Shown one piece after another: positions 14,217 through 22,966 of a DNA stretch of 64,000 bases (the first letter of the stretch is position 1; each line of letters opens with the position of its first letter). The notes under the pieces were generated by a model. It made no database searches. It was not told where the DNA came from and saw only the letters and a list, made by a program, of their open reading frames with translations. Position numbers and translations under genes: made by a program. The DNA is from Phenylobacterium glaciei (GTDB taxonomy: Bacteria; Pseudomonadota; Alphaproteobacteria; Caulobacterales; Caulobacteraceae), in assembly GCF_016772415.1 (NCBI RefSeq), contig NZ_JAGSGD010000001.1, positions 1,761,501 to 1,825,500 on the forward strand, in the 5' to 3' direction.

Positions 14217-16262
14217 GTGGGGAGCGGACCTAAAGGGTTGTCGCCATCAAGCACCGGCATCGACCTCGGCTTAGGCATCCGGTATTCGTCTTGCGTTCAG
14301 GACTGGGGACGTCCGCTGCCCGACATCTTCCTATCTTATAGCCGCGAGGATCAGGCCGTCGCCCGCCGGTTCGCAGAGGCGTTTGCGGGGCAGGGCTTTG
14401 ACGTCTGGTGGGATGCGACGCTGAAGTCGGGCGAGGCCTATGATGAGGTGACCGAGACGGCGCTTCGCATGGCCAGGGCTGTGGTGGTGCTATGGTCGCC
14501 GCGTTCGGTGATGTCGCGGTGGGTGCGGGCCGAGGCCACCCTGGCCGACCGTAACAAGACCCTCGTCCCTTGTATGATCGAACCATGCGAGCGGCCGCTC
14601 ATGTTCGAGCTTACTCAGACCGCTGAGTTGGCGCATTGGCAGGGCGGCGCGGAAGATCGGGTCTGGCAGGGCTTCGTCGCCGACGTTCGTCGCTTGGTTG
14701 AGCGAAACGGGGCGGCTTTCGCGGCGGCCCAGACGCTGGCCGAGATCGTCCCCGACCCAGCGCCGCCGCGTGAGACCCTGCTGGCCGTGCTGCCGTTCGA
14801 CAACCTGTCCAGCGACGCGGAGATGGCCTTTTTCTCTGACGGGGTGTCAGAAGACATTCTCGGCCGGATCACTCAGGGATCGACGCTGAAGGTCATAGGC
14901 CGCACCTCCAGTTTCCAGTTCCGCGGCCTCGATAAGCCGAAGGCGGCCCAGGTCTTGAACGCCACCCACATACTTGACGGTTCCATACGACGGGCGGGCG
15001 CCAAGGTGCGCATCGCCGCTCACCTGACCGAGACCAACAGCCAGACGACCGTATGGTCTGACAAGTTCGACCGTAGTCTCGATGACATCTTCGCCGTCCA
15101 GGATGAAATCTCGGAGGCCATCGCCAAGGCGCTGAATACGGCGTTCCTTCCGCGAAAGACCTCCGCGATCGATCCGATCGCCTACGACCTCTACCTGCGC
15201 GCCAAGAGCTCCAGCCCCGATCCCGCAGAGGCTGCCCGCAACATCGCGACATTGGAGACTGTGACGCGCTTGGCGCCTGACTTCGCAGATGGGTGGGCAA
15301 GCCTTGCCCACGCCCGGATGGCTACAATCACGCTGTTGCCGTATGCCGGCCGCGCGAGGCACAGGGCCCTGGCTGAAGCCGAGCTTGCCCGATGCTTGGC
15401 GCTCGATCCGGACAGTGTGATGGGGGCAGACGCCAATTGGGCCATGTGCGATCCATTTGGCGACTACCTGGCGCAGGAAAAGATCATGCGGCGAGTCAGC
15501 GAGATTGGCACGAACTCGGCCAACGCCCAGTTCGGCTTAGGGTATCATCTCGAAGGCGTCGGAAGAAACCGTGAGGCGGTCAAAGCATCGCGCCGCCTGC
15601 GTGATCTCGACCCCAAGAACTCAGTCGCCGACGCCCTTTACGTTCAGAGCTTGTGGAGAGCTGGCCAGTTCGCCGAAGGGCGCGCGGCGATGGAGGTTCA
15701 CCTGCAGTTCTGGCCTGACAATCATCACACGGCGGCACTCCTAATCCTGGCCTGCGCCCACCAGCAGGACTGGGCGGCCGTCGACGCCTTGCTCGATCCA
15801 CAGCGCCTGGAACAGTTCCCCCTGCGCGAGCATTCGACCGTTATCGGTGTGGTGGGGCTGCTGCGATCTCCGACGCCAGAAACCCGGCGCATCATCCTGG
15901 ACATGGTGAAGAACCGGGTGGCGAAAACGGGCCACCTGGATCACGTCGCCTTGGTGTGGCCTGCGGAACTAGGCTTCGCCGACGAGGCGTTCGACGTCCT
16001 GGATGCCGCGAAACTTGGCCCTGCGGGCGAGCCCGGCGATACGCTGGGCATCAACGCTTATCGCAGTCACATGGTTTTCCCCGCCGCCTATACTCAGCTG
16101 CGCGCCAATCCCCGCTTCGTGAAGTTGTGCGCGCGACTGGGACTGGTCGAGTACTGGCACGAAACTCAGCAATGGCCCGACTGCGCCGAGACCGTCCCCT
16201 ACGACTTCAAGGGTGAGTGTGAGAAGTATCGCGACTACCCGAAGGACAAGTTCGTCGCATGA
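14217..16262 (+). CDS. TIR domain - TolB-like - TPR signalling/effector protein
   Basis: Up to 681 residues. The TIR domain spans about residues 35-140: PDIFLSYSREDQAVARRFAE, FDVWWDATLKSGEAYDEV, VVVLWSPRSVMSRWVRAEA. Glu106 in RWVRAEA aligns with the catalytic Glu of NAD-cleaving TIRs (SARM1 type). Residues 187-307 form a TolB-N/FlgO-like nucleotide-free beta domain (LLAVLPFDNLSSDAEMAFFSD, NATHILDGSIRR). Residues 320-600 are TPR-like helical repeats (DFADGWASLAHARMA; NAQFGLGYHLEGVG). The start is unsure: GTG 14217 gives the longest frame but has no good ribosome site. Its stop overlaps the next frame as ATGA. The family includes many proteins annotated as adenylate-cyclase-like without a cyclase domain. 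NADase activity is predicted and not shown. Confidence 0.8.
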   Translation: MGSGPKGLSPSSTGIDLGLGIRYSSCVQDWGRPLPDIFLSYSREDQAVARRFAEAFAGQGFDVWWDATLKSGEAYDEVTETALRMARAVVVLWSPRSVMSRWVRAEATLADRNKTLVPCMIEPCERPLMFELTQTAELAHWQGGAEDRVWQGFVADVRRLVERNGAAFAAAQTLAEIVPDPAPPRETLLAVLPFDNLSSDAEMAFFSDGVSEDILGRITQGSTLKVIGRTSSFQFRGLDKPKAAQVLNATHILDGSIRRAGAKVRIAAHLTETNSQTTVWSDKFDRSLDDIFAVQDEISEAIAKALNTAFLPRKTSAIDPIAYDLYLRAKSSSPDPAEAARNIATLETVTRLAPDFADGWASLAHARMATITLLPYAGRARHRALAEAELARCLALDPDSVMGADANWAMCDPFGDYLAQEKIMRRVSEIGTNSANAQFGLGYHLEGVGRNREAVKASRRLRDLDPKNSVADALYVQSLWRAGQFAEGRAAMEVHLQFWPDNHHTAALLILACAHQQDWAAVDALLDPQRLEQFPLREHSTVIGVVGLLRSPTPETRRIILDMVKNRVAKTGHLDHVALVWPAELGFADEAFDVLDAAKLGPAGEPGDTLGINAYRSHMVFPAAYTQLRANPRFVKLCARLGLVEYWHETQQWPDCAETVPYDFKGECEKYRDYPKDKFVA

Positions 16263-16683
16263 CAACACCGCCTGAAGGCCTATTCCCCATCACTCACTAT
16301 ACCGTACATGCGGCGTTCGACTGGGTGTTCGCGCCCTCGATCAAGGAGATGGGGTTCACGGATTTCGTGGTGCGGGAGGGTTTCTGCTCGATTCGCCTGC
16401 CGATGAACGACCGGCTGAGGTTCTTCTCTGGCGCGGTGTGCGGACAAGCGCTCATGGCGGCGATAGATACGGCGGCGTCGATTGCGACCGAAACTACTGC
16501 TCGGCCCGGCAAGGGCGCGGTCTATCAGCACACCCATTTCCTGCGCCCGGCGGCGAACGACGATTTTCGTATCAAAGCGACGATGCGCCGTTTCGGAAAG
16601 CAAGCGCCTATGTCGATTGCAGCGTGACGTTCGTGGAGTCCCGTGAGTTCTTCGCCGATGCCGTGCTGGAGTTCGCGTTCTGA
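16259..16683 (+). pseudogene. PaaI-like hotdog thioesterase with a frameshift
   Basis: The first frame starts at ATG 16259 inside the previous stop (ATGA) and encodes a hotdog domain: FSGAVCGQALMAAIDTAASIA followed by HTHFLRPAANDDFRIKATMRRFGK. It then ends prematurely at 16627. Shifting by -1 near 16598-16605 continues the missing last strands as ASAYVDCSVTFVESREFF to AVLEFAF, with a stop at 16681-16683. The restored length of about 141 residues is normal for the family. A one-base deletion, a sequencing error or a programmed shift (local sequence CGGAAAGCAAGC) could explain it. The restored stop would overlap the start of the SLOG gene. Confidence 0.7.
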
Positions 16684-18680
16684 CCCTGGCCCCTGCACCT
16701 CCTACCGCCAGGCTCAATCTCGGGGTCACGGGGCACCGGGAGGACAATGCCGCCTTCGCGGCCAATCGTGCTCGGATTCAGGCTGTGCTGGATCAGATTC
16801 TCGATGCCGTCGCGACCGCTGTGGCCGGCCAATGCAAGGCGCTGGACGTCGTGGCGACCGCCCGCATGCATTCGCTGCTCGCCGACGGCGCCGATCAGCT
16901 GGCGGCGGGGGCGGCGCTCGCGCGAGGGTGGGAGCTCGTCGCGCCTTTGCCCTTTGGCCGGATCCTGAACGCCGCCATCAACGCCCGGCCGGCGAGCGGC
17001 GGCGAAGCCGCGGCTTTGTTGACGGGTAGGGGACGGGCCAGTCCCGCCACCCGCGCACGCGCCGCTGCCATCGCGGGCCTGGCCGAGGCAGCCCAATGTT
17101 TCGAACTGGCTGAGCGGGACGAAGTGATCACCGAGTTGTTCCTGGCCTCAGCCGAAGCGCCGACCCACGTGCCCAAGGCCCAGGCCTTTGCGTCGGCCTG
17201 TTGCGAGAGGGTGGCGCTGGCCGGCCGCGTGCTGGTGGAGCAGTCGGATATCGTCATCGGCATCTGGGACGGCGCGACCCAGACCTTCGTCGGCGGCACC
17301 GGCCACACCATCGGCACGGCGCTCGACCTGGGCTGTCCAGTGATCTGGATCGACGCCCGGCAACCGGAGGCCTGGCGTATTCTGCGGGCCCCGGAATCGC
17401 TCGCCGGCCTTGCCGCGCTAGGCGAGGTCGAGGACGGTCGCGACGCCGCCCTAGCCAGTCTGGTCGCCGACGCTCTTCGTCCCGCCGAGCCCCGCCATCG
17501 TAAGCGTGGCGCTACGGCGCCCGGCGGTATTGCGGCGCTGACCCACGAACGCTGGCCTGGGCGCAGCCGGCCACTGGCTCACGGCTATCGCCGCATCGAG
17601 GCGCTGTTCGGCGCTGACAGCTGGAAGGGCCGTCTGCGCAGCCTGAGGCAGACCTATGAAACTCCGGACGCCATCGCGGCGGGGAGTGCTGCCCCCATGC
17701 TGGCCCATGCACGCGCGCTGCCGGGCCTGGACGGAAGCTTTGCCGACAGACTGGAAGCGGCCGTCCTGCGCCGGTTTTCCTGGACCGACGGGGTGTCGGC
17801 GTATCTGTCCGACACCTATCGCGGCGGCATGATGGCGAGCTTTATCATGTCACCCCTCGCCATCGTCGGCGGACTGGCGTGGCTAGCTCTGGACGCGCCC
17901 CAGTGGAAGTGGCTGTTCGAGATTTTCGAGTTCGGCCTGCTCTGTGCCATCGTCGGCATCACCTTGGTGGGCCAGAAGGCCCGCTGGCACGGCCGCTGGT
18001 TCGAGACGCGGCGGGCGGCGGAATATCTGCGCCAGGGCCCCATGCTGCTACTGCTCGGCGCGGCGCGAGCGGCGGGCCGTTGGCCCCGTGGTGCGGAGAC
18101 ATCCTGGCCGGAGTGGTATGCCAGAAGAGCCCTGCGCGAGGTCGGCCTGCCGGCGGTCGCCATCACGCCGTCCTATCTGCGATTGGCGCTCGGCGCCCTG
18201 CTGGACGACCACGTGACCAGTCAACGAGACTATCACCGGGACAAGGCCGCGCGTCTGGCCGCCGCCCAGCATAATCTCGACCGGCTATCGGAAATTCTGT
18301 TCACGTTAGCCGTGGCGGTGGTGGCCCTCTATCTTGCTCTGGAGGGTGCGGCGGCCCTTAAGCTTGTCTCCGAGGCCGTCCCCCATGCCATTTCTAACGC
18401 CTCGACCTGGCTTGCGGTGATGCTGCCGACCTTCGGCGCGGCGGTGGCGGGCATTCGCTATTTCGGCGATTTTGAGCGGTTCTCGGCCATTTCTCAGGTC
18501 AGCGCCGAAAAGCTTGACGCCGTCCATTCCCGCATTCGCCTGCTACTGGCAGCTCCTGATGCCGCCCTCGACTACGGCCGTGTCAGTGAACTCGCCCACG
18601 CCACCGACGATATTGTGGTCAGCGAGATCGAGAACTGGCAGGCGGTATTCGGCGGCAAACACGTCTCGGTGCCGGTGTAG
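16680..18680 (+). CDS. SLOG-domain protein with four transmembrane helices (SLATT-like)
   Basis: The frame is open from 16647. The first in-frame GTG (16785) would remove LNLGVTGHREDNAAF, a clear SLOG/LOG-type nucleotide-binding start, so the real start is upstream. No ATG, GTG or TTG exists there; CTG 16680 overlaps the restored hotdog stop (CTGA). The SLOG features continue with ADGADQLAAGAALARGW...LVAPLPF and SDIVIGIWDGATQTFVGGTGHT. After about residue 380 of the long form come two helices (ASFIMSPLAIVGGLAWLAL; FEFGLLCAIVGITLVG), a WHGRWFETRRAAEYLR segment, and two more helices near the C-terminus. This matches the SLOG plus SMODS/SLOG-associated 2TM effector logic, here with doubled 2TM units. 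Function is inferred: nucleotide sensing coupled to membrane disruption. Confidence 0.7.
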   Translation: MTLAPAPPTARLNLGVTGHREDNAAFAANRARIQAVLDQILDAVATAVAGQCKALDVVATARMHSLLADGADQLAAGAALARGWELVAPLPFGRILNAAINARPASGGEAAALLTGRGRASPATRARAAAIAGLAEAAQCFELAERDEVITELFLASAEAPTHVPKAQAFASACCERVALAGRVLVEQSDIVIGIWDGATQTFVGGTGHTIGTALDLGCPVIWIDARQPEAWRILRAPESLAGLAALGEVEDGRDAALASLVADALRPAEPRHRKRGATAPGGIAALTHERWPGRSRPLAHGYRRIEALFGADSWKGRLRSLRQTYETPDAIAAGSAAPMLAHARALPGLDGSFADRLEAAVLRRFSWTDGVSAYLSDTYRGGMMASFIMSPLAIVGGLAWLALDAPQWKWLFEIFEFGLLCAIVGITLVGQKARWHGRWFETRRAAEYLRQGPMLLLLGAARAAGRWPRGAETSWPEWYARRALREVGLPAVAITPSYLRLALGALLDDHVTSQRDYHRDKAARLAAAQHNLDRLSEILFTLAVAVVALYLALEGAAALKLVSEAVPHAISNASTWLAVMLPTFGAAVAGIRYFGDFERFSAISQVSAEKLDAVHSRIRLLLAAPDAALDYGRVSELAHATDDIVVSEIENWQAVFGGKHVSVPV

Positions 18681-19039
18681 GCTCCCGCGTGAACCGGCTA
18701 GGACCCGTATCGGTAGTCCCAACCTGTTCTAATCCCACCGCCCACGAGCGGACATCCCAAGCGTCGGCTAAGGGTCGATTGTGCCCGTTGGGTCCGCGCC
18801 GCGAACGTGCCGTTGCCAAGCGAAGATGCTCAAGCCCGAATCCGGACTTTGCCAACGACGACTAGGAGCGAAGCGGATACGGTTCGGCCAAACTCAGCCT
18901 TCCGCCCAAAGGCAGCCGATCCCGACGTGAGCTATCGGTTGTGGAGCCAGGTTCTTGATCCCTCCTCAATCGCTTCGCCTCAGCGTGAACGCGTCCCCAT
19001 CCTTGACTGTAAACTCGGCGACGAGTTCGTCATCGGATG
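18681..19039. other. Gene-poor stretch with decayed repeat fragments
   Basis: 359 bases without a supported gene between the SLOG gene and a convergent secreted-protein gene. It contains fragments such as GAGCGGACATCCCAAGCGTC and CTTCCGCCCAAAGGCAGCCG. These resemble the AGCGGACAT / FRPKA-type dispersed sequences that give spurious frames in many alphaproteobacteria. No terminator with a U-tract was seen for either gene. Confidence 0.45.
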
Positions 19040-19909
19040 TCACCGCCGATTTATGCGGGCTCGCGCTTCTAGCTCGCTGATCCGGCGCAGCAGATAGGCG
19101 CTGTCTTCGGCGGACACCGCCGAGCGACCGTAAGCGATTTCGAGGTGGGCGAGATCGCCGTGCGCCTCACGGATGTCCAATGCCTCTGGCCGGGTGATGG
19201 CGCCCGATCGTTCATTGGCGGCCACCACAGCAAGGATATCAGCCAGACGGGCTCGCGGGCTTATCGCCTGGGTTTGAGCCTGAGGACCGTCGCCAAGGCG
19301 CTCGTCCAGGGCGTCTAGACGCGCATCGAGGTCTTCCCGCTCTCTGGCGCTTATGCCATCTCGTGCGCTTGCCGCTTCAAGCTGGATCAAGGCCACGTAG
19401 TCCGCGCGCAAACGCGTCGCCTGGGTGCGTGTGATGCGTCTGGCTGCGACGGCGGCGTTTACCCTCGCTTCGAAGTCCGCCCGACCTTCAGCAACGCTCG
19501 GGCCGGTATCGTCTCCAGCCTCACCGGGCTGGCCGAGCCGCTGTGTGATGGCGCCATAGCGTTCGGCCAGGTCTGCGCGTTCCTGTGCCGTGAAACGCCC
19601 ATCAACGGCATACTGATTCTCTAGCATGACGAGGTTCGAAAAGTCCGCTCTCAGACGGTTCGCGGAAACTGTAGTCAGTGCGCCGGATCGGACATCGCTA
19701 TCGAGCCGCGCCTGAAATTGACTCTGAGCTTCGCTCAGCGGCCTCTCGCCACGCTGCCACCGAGCGTCCAGCGAGCTCCCTTGGCCCAGCAACGCCTCAA
19801 GCACTTGTCCAAAGCGGTCTTGATTGCTGGTCTGCGCTAGAGCTCCGGGAGCCGGCGACAGCGCTACGGCGAAGGCGGCGACAGCGGTGAGGGACTTCAG
19901 CGACAACAT
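19040..19909 (-). CDS. Secreted protein built of three ~60-residue helical repeats
   Basis: A 289-residue precursor with a classical signal peptide (MLSLKSLTAVAAFAVALSPAPGALAQ, cleavage after ALA). The mature part has three homologous helical units. Compare FQARLDSDVRSGALTTVSANR with FEARVNAAVAARRITRTQATR, each followed by LRADF/LRADY and then QERADLAERY / REREDLDARL; a weaker third unit is LADILAVVAANERSGAITRPE. The spacing is about 75-80 residues. Periplasmic or outer-membrane-associated location is likely. AAAGGTAG precedes the ATG at 19909, which excludes an upstream Met. I do not recognise the family; EF-hand-like loops are not convincing. It is convergent with the SLOG gene. Confidence 0.75.
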   Translation of the reverse strand: MLSLKSLTAVAAFAVALSPAPGALAQTSNQDRFGQVLEALLGQGSSLDARWQRGERPLSEAQSQFQARLDSDVRSGALTTVSANRLRADFSNLVMLENQYAVDGRFTAQERADLAERYGAITQRLGQPGEAGDDTGPSVAEGRADFEARVNAAVAARRITRTQATRLRADYVALIQLEAASARDGISAREREDLDARLDALDERLGDGPQAQTQAISPRARLADILAVVAANERSGAITRPEALDIREAHGDLAHLEIAYGRSAVSAEDSAYLLRRISELEARARINRR

Positions 19910-20426
19910 GGGACTACCTTTTCGGGAGCAGGAAACTGGACGATGCACATGCTTGGGAATGTGGAGCTCTGCTGCAGCGTGGCGTGGGACCGACAAGAAC
20001 GATGCGCCTGGTGGTAGGTCGCACTATCTCCAACGCGCACCTTGGCCATAAGCTCCGCCAAGGGGCCCCCCTCCAAGATGCCCAGGCCTCGAGTTGCGAT
20101 GGCGCCGAACGGTTACAAGCCGAACTTGACCCTTCCCGCGCTCCCATCATCCTCGTCGATCGGCGGCCAAAACGAGGGCAGCTACCCGGAGCCGGACCCT
20201 GCAAATTTCTGCAACGGGTCGTCAGCGGCCTGTGACGTGGCGACGGCAAGCGGACATTGCCCGAGGTCGCTTGAACGACCGCGCCTTCCGGCGTCACGCG
20301 GGGAGGGCGACGACAACTCAAGCTGTCTTTCGACGCGGTTGCTTTGGGTCACTTTCCGGCGCGCGCCGTGTATATGGGGGTCGAGCCCGCGACCGGTCCG
20401 CGGGGTGATCTTTTCCCGGAGTTCCC
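19910..20426. other. Long intergenic region upstream of purB
   Basis: 517 bases separate the divergent secreted-protein gene and purB. A minus-strand frame at 19914-20321 lacks a ribosome site, has Arg/Ser/Pro-rich composition and ends right at the next gene's Shine-Dalgarno region, so it was not called. Composition is less GC-biased than the flanking core genes. I see no RNA gene. The purB promoter is expected near 20340-20410 but no clear boxes were found. Confidence 0.4.
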
Positions 20427-21806
20427 GTGACCTCTCTGCCGCCTCAACCGCTCAGCCCGCTGGATGGCCGCTACTTCGCCGCGGTCTCCGAGCTTTCGGA
20501 CTACCTCTCGGAGGCCGGGCTCAACCGCGCCCGGGTCGAGGTCGAGGTGGAGTGGCTGATCGCGCTCACCGACCGCTCGCTGTTCGGCGCCTCGCCGGTG
20601 AGCGAGGCCGACAAGGCGCGGCTGCGGGCCCTCTATACCGAGTTCGGCCAGGCCGAGATCGACTGGCTGGCCAAGCGCGAAGCGATCACCCGCCATGACG
20701 TCAAGGCGGTGGAGTACCTGGTCCGCGACCGGCTGGAGCAGCTGGGCCTGGGCGCGGTGGCCGAGCTGACCCACTTCGCCTGCACCAGCGAGGACATCAA
20801 TTCCACGGCCTATGCCCTGACCGTCAAGCGGGCGGTGACGCGGGTGTGGCTGCCCAAGCTGCAGGCGGTGACGCAGATGCTCAGCGCCCTGGCCGCGGCG
20901 CACCGGGACGCCCCGATGCTGGCCCACACCCACGGCCAGCCGGCCACCCCCACCACGATGGGCAAGGAGATCGGCGTATTCGCCTGGCGGCTGCAACGGG
21001 TCGCCCGGCAGATCGAAGGCTCGGAGTACCTGGCGAAGTTTTCCGGCGCCACGGGCACCTGGGGCGCGCACCTGGCCGCTGAGCCGGACGTCGACTGGCT
21101 GGCCCTGACGCGCGCCTTTATCGAGTCCCTCGACGTCGGCTTCAATCCCCTCACCACCCAGATCGAGTCCCACGACTGGCAGGTGGAGCTGTACGACCGC
21201 GTCCGGCACGCGGGCGGCATCCTGCACAATCTGGCCACCGACATGTGGACCTACATCTCGATGGGCTATTTCGCGCAGATCCCGGTGGCCGGGGCGACCG
21301 GCTCCTCGACCATGCCGCACAAGATCAACCCGATCCGGTTCGAGAACGCCGAGGCCAATCTGGAGATCTCCGGCGGCCTGCTGGCCACCCTGGCCCAGAC
21401 CCTGGTGACCTCGCGCCTGCAGCGCGATCTCACCGACTCCACCACCCAGCGCAATATCGGGGTGGCGCTCGGCCACTCCCTGCTGGCCCTGGACAACCTG
21501 CAGCGCGGGCTGGGCGAGGTGTCGCTGGCGCAGGAGGTGCTGGACGCCGACCTGGACGCCAACTGGGAAGTGCTGGGCGAGGCGATCCAGACGGTGGTGC
21601 GCGCCGAGATCACGGCGGGCCGCTCGCAGATCACCGACCCCTACGCCCTGCTGAAGGAGCTCACCCGTGGGCGCCGGGTCGGCGGGCCGGAGCTGGCGGC
21701 GTTCGTGCGCGGTCTGGATATCGGCGAGGCGGCCAAGGCCCGCCTGCTGGCGCTGACGCCGGCGACCTATGTCGGGCTGGCCTCGGCCCTGGTCGGCGAT
21801 CTCTGA
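20427..21806 (+). CDS. purB: Adenylosuccinate lyase
   Basis: A 459-residue enzyme of the E. coli-type PurB branch: it begins PLSPLDGRYFAAVSELSDYLSE, contains THFACTSEDINSTAYALT and AHTHGQPATPTTMGKEI, and carries the superfamily signature GATGSSTMPHKINPIRFENA with the catalytic flexible loop. It catalyses two fumarate-releasing steps of purine synthesis (SAICAR to AICAR and adenylosuccinate to AMP) as a cytoplasmic homotetramer. The start is GTG 20427, preceded by CCCGGAG. Normal length and all motifs are present. Its end marks the return to typical high-GC core sequence after the accessory block. Confidence 0.95.
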   Translation: MTSLPPQPLSPLDGRYFAAVSELSDYLSEAGLNRARVEVEVEWLIALTDRSLFGASPVSEADKARLRALYTEFGQAEIDWLAKREAITRHDVKAVEYLVRDRLEQLGLGAVAELTHFACTSEDINSTAYALTVKRAVTRVWLPKLQAVTQMLSALAAAHRDAPMLAHTHGQPATPTTMGKEIGVFAWRLQRVARQIEGSEYLAKFSGATGTWGAHLAAEPDVDWLALTRAFIESLDVGFNPLTTQIESHDWQVELYDRVRHAGGILHNLATDMWTYISMGYFAQIPVAGATGSSTMPHKINPIRFENAEANLEISGGLLATLAQTLVTSRLQRDLTDSTTQRNIGVALGHSLLALDNLQRGLGEVSLAQEVLDADLDANWEVLGEAIQTVVRAEITAGRSQITDPYALLKELTRGRRVGGPELAAFVRGLDIGEAAKARLLALTPATYVGLASALVGDL

Positions 21807-21871
21807 GGTCGGTTCGCGGATCGGAACCCGCTGGGGTGGGAAGCGGGCGCCGGCTCGTATATTCACGGGCC

Positions 21872-22771
21872 ATGGATCGAAGCATCTTCCAGGGCCTGTC
21901 GGCCTTTCCGCTCACTCCGGCCAGCGCCGACGGCGTCGTGGATGTCGAGGCGCTGGGCGCGCTGCTGGAGCGCCTGGTGGCGGCCGGCGTGGACTCCATC
22001 GGACTGCTGGGCAGCACCGGCATCTATGCCTATCTGGAGCCGTCGGAGCGCCGCCGCGCGGTGGCCGCGGCGGTGGAGGCGGTGGCCGGCCGCACGCCGC
22101 TGATCGTCGGCGTCGGGACGCTGCGGACCGACGGGGCGATCGCGCTGGCCCGCGACGCCGAGGCGCGCGGCGCCGACGGCCTGCTGCTGGCGGCGGTTTC
22201 CTACACGCCGCCGACCCCGACGGAGGTGTTCGGGCACTACGCGGCGGTGGCCGAGGCGACCGGCCTGCCGATCTGCGTCTACAACAATCCCACCACGACC
22301 CATGTCGTGCTTGACGACGACCTGCTGGGCCGGCTTTCGCGGCTGGCCACCGTCGCCGCGGTGAAGATGCCGCTGCCCAAGGACGGCGACGTCGGGGCAG
22401 ACTTGGCGCGGCTGCGCGCGGCGACGGCGGAGGACTTCAAGATCGGCTACAGCGCCGACTGGGGCACGGCGCCCGCCCTGCTGGCTGGGGCCGACGCCTT
22501 CTACAGCGGCGTCGCCGGGATCCTGCCCGCGCCGATGGTGGCCCTGGCCGGCGCCGCGCGGCGTGGCGAGGCGCAGGAAGCCGCCAGGCTGGACGCGGCG
22601 TTCCAGCCCCTGTGGTCCCTGTGCCGGGCGCACGGCGGCCTGCGGGTCAGCTACGCCATCAGCGCGCTGCTCGAGCTCTCCGCCGGCGATCCGCCGCGCC
22701 CCTTGCTGCCGCTTTCGGGCGCGGTGCTGGAGGCGGTGGCCTCGGCGCTCAGCGGGCTGCCGGGCGGGTAG
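21872..22771 (+). CDS. DapA-family class I aldolase/lyase
   Basis: A 299-residue TIM-barrel enzyme of the dihydrodipicolinate synthase family. The phosphate/carboxylate-binding loop is GLLGSTGIYAYL (residues 45-54), the catalytic Tyr is in CVYNNPTTT (Y137) and the Schiff-base Lys in AVKMPLPKDG (K165). The DapA GxxGE consensus is changed to GSTGI, so it is probably not the housekeeping DapA but an aldolase for another pyruvate-derived substrate. It starts 65 bases after purB in the same direction. A family C palindrome follows. The exact substrate is unknown. Confidence 0.85.
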   Translation: MDRSIFQGLSAFPLTPASADGVVDVEALGALLERLVAAGVDSIGLLGSTGIYAYLEPSERRRAVAAAVEAVAGRTPLIVGVGTLRTDGAIALARDAEARGADGLLLAAVSYTPPTPTEVFGHYAAVAEATGLPICVYNNPTTTHVVLDDDLLGRLSRLATVAAVKMPLPKDGDVGADLARLRAATAEDFKIGYSADWGTAPALLAGADAFYSGVAGILPAPMVALAGAARRGEAQEAARLDAAFQPLWSLCRAHGGLRVSYAISALLELSAGDPPRPLLPLSGAVLEAVASALSGLPGG

Positions 22772-22810
22772 GTGTCACCGGAATCTCCGGCATCCCTTAC
22801 TGGCACATCC

Positions 22811-22937
22811 GCTCATCCCGGCGAAGGCCGGGACCCAGGTGAAACCCCCTCCGATCTCACGAGAGGTCCGGACTCAGTTAGGGACACGCTCCAGCCGCTC
22901 TGGATGAATCTGGGTCCCGGCCTTCGCCGGGATGAGC
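22811..22937. repeat. Family C palindromic repeat
   Basis: A 127-base element with arms GCTCATCCCGGCGAAGGCCG (left) and CGGCCTTCGCCGGGATGAGC (right) enclosing about 85 bases; both arms continue into GGACCCAG / CTGGGTCC. It lies between the convergent DapA-like and P450 genes. A half copy of the right arm is at 29413-29436. Confidence 0.88.
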
Positions 22938-22966
22938 GGTGGTTGTTCTGAAGGCCGAGCGCGCGC

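Noticed and set aside
18807..19097. Frame containing NSAFRPKAADPDVSYRL
   Set aside because: Matches a type of spurious frame that arises from dispersed AGCGGACAT-like repeats in alphaproteobacteria, and it runs into the real convergent gene.
19914..20321. Minus-strand frame of about 135 residues between the secreted-protein gene and purB
   Set aside because: Arg/Ser/Pro-rich, no ribosome site, no domain, and it ends on the Shine-Dalgarno region of the next gene.
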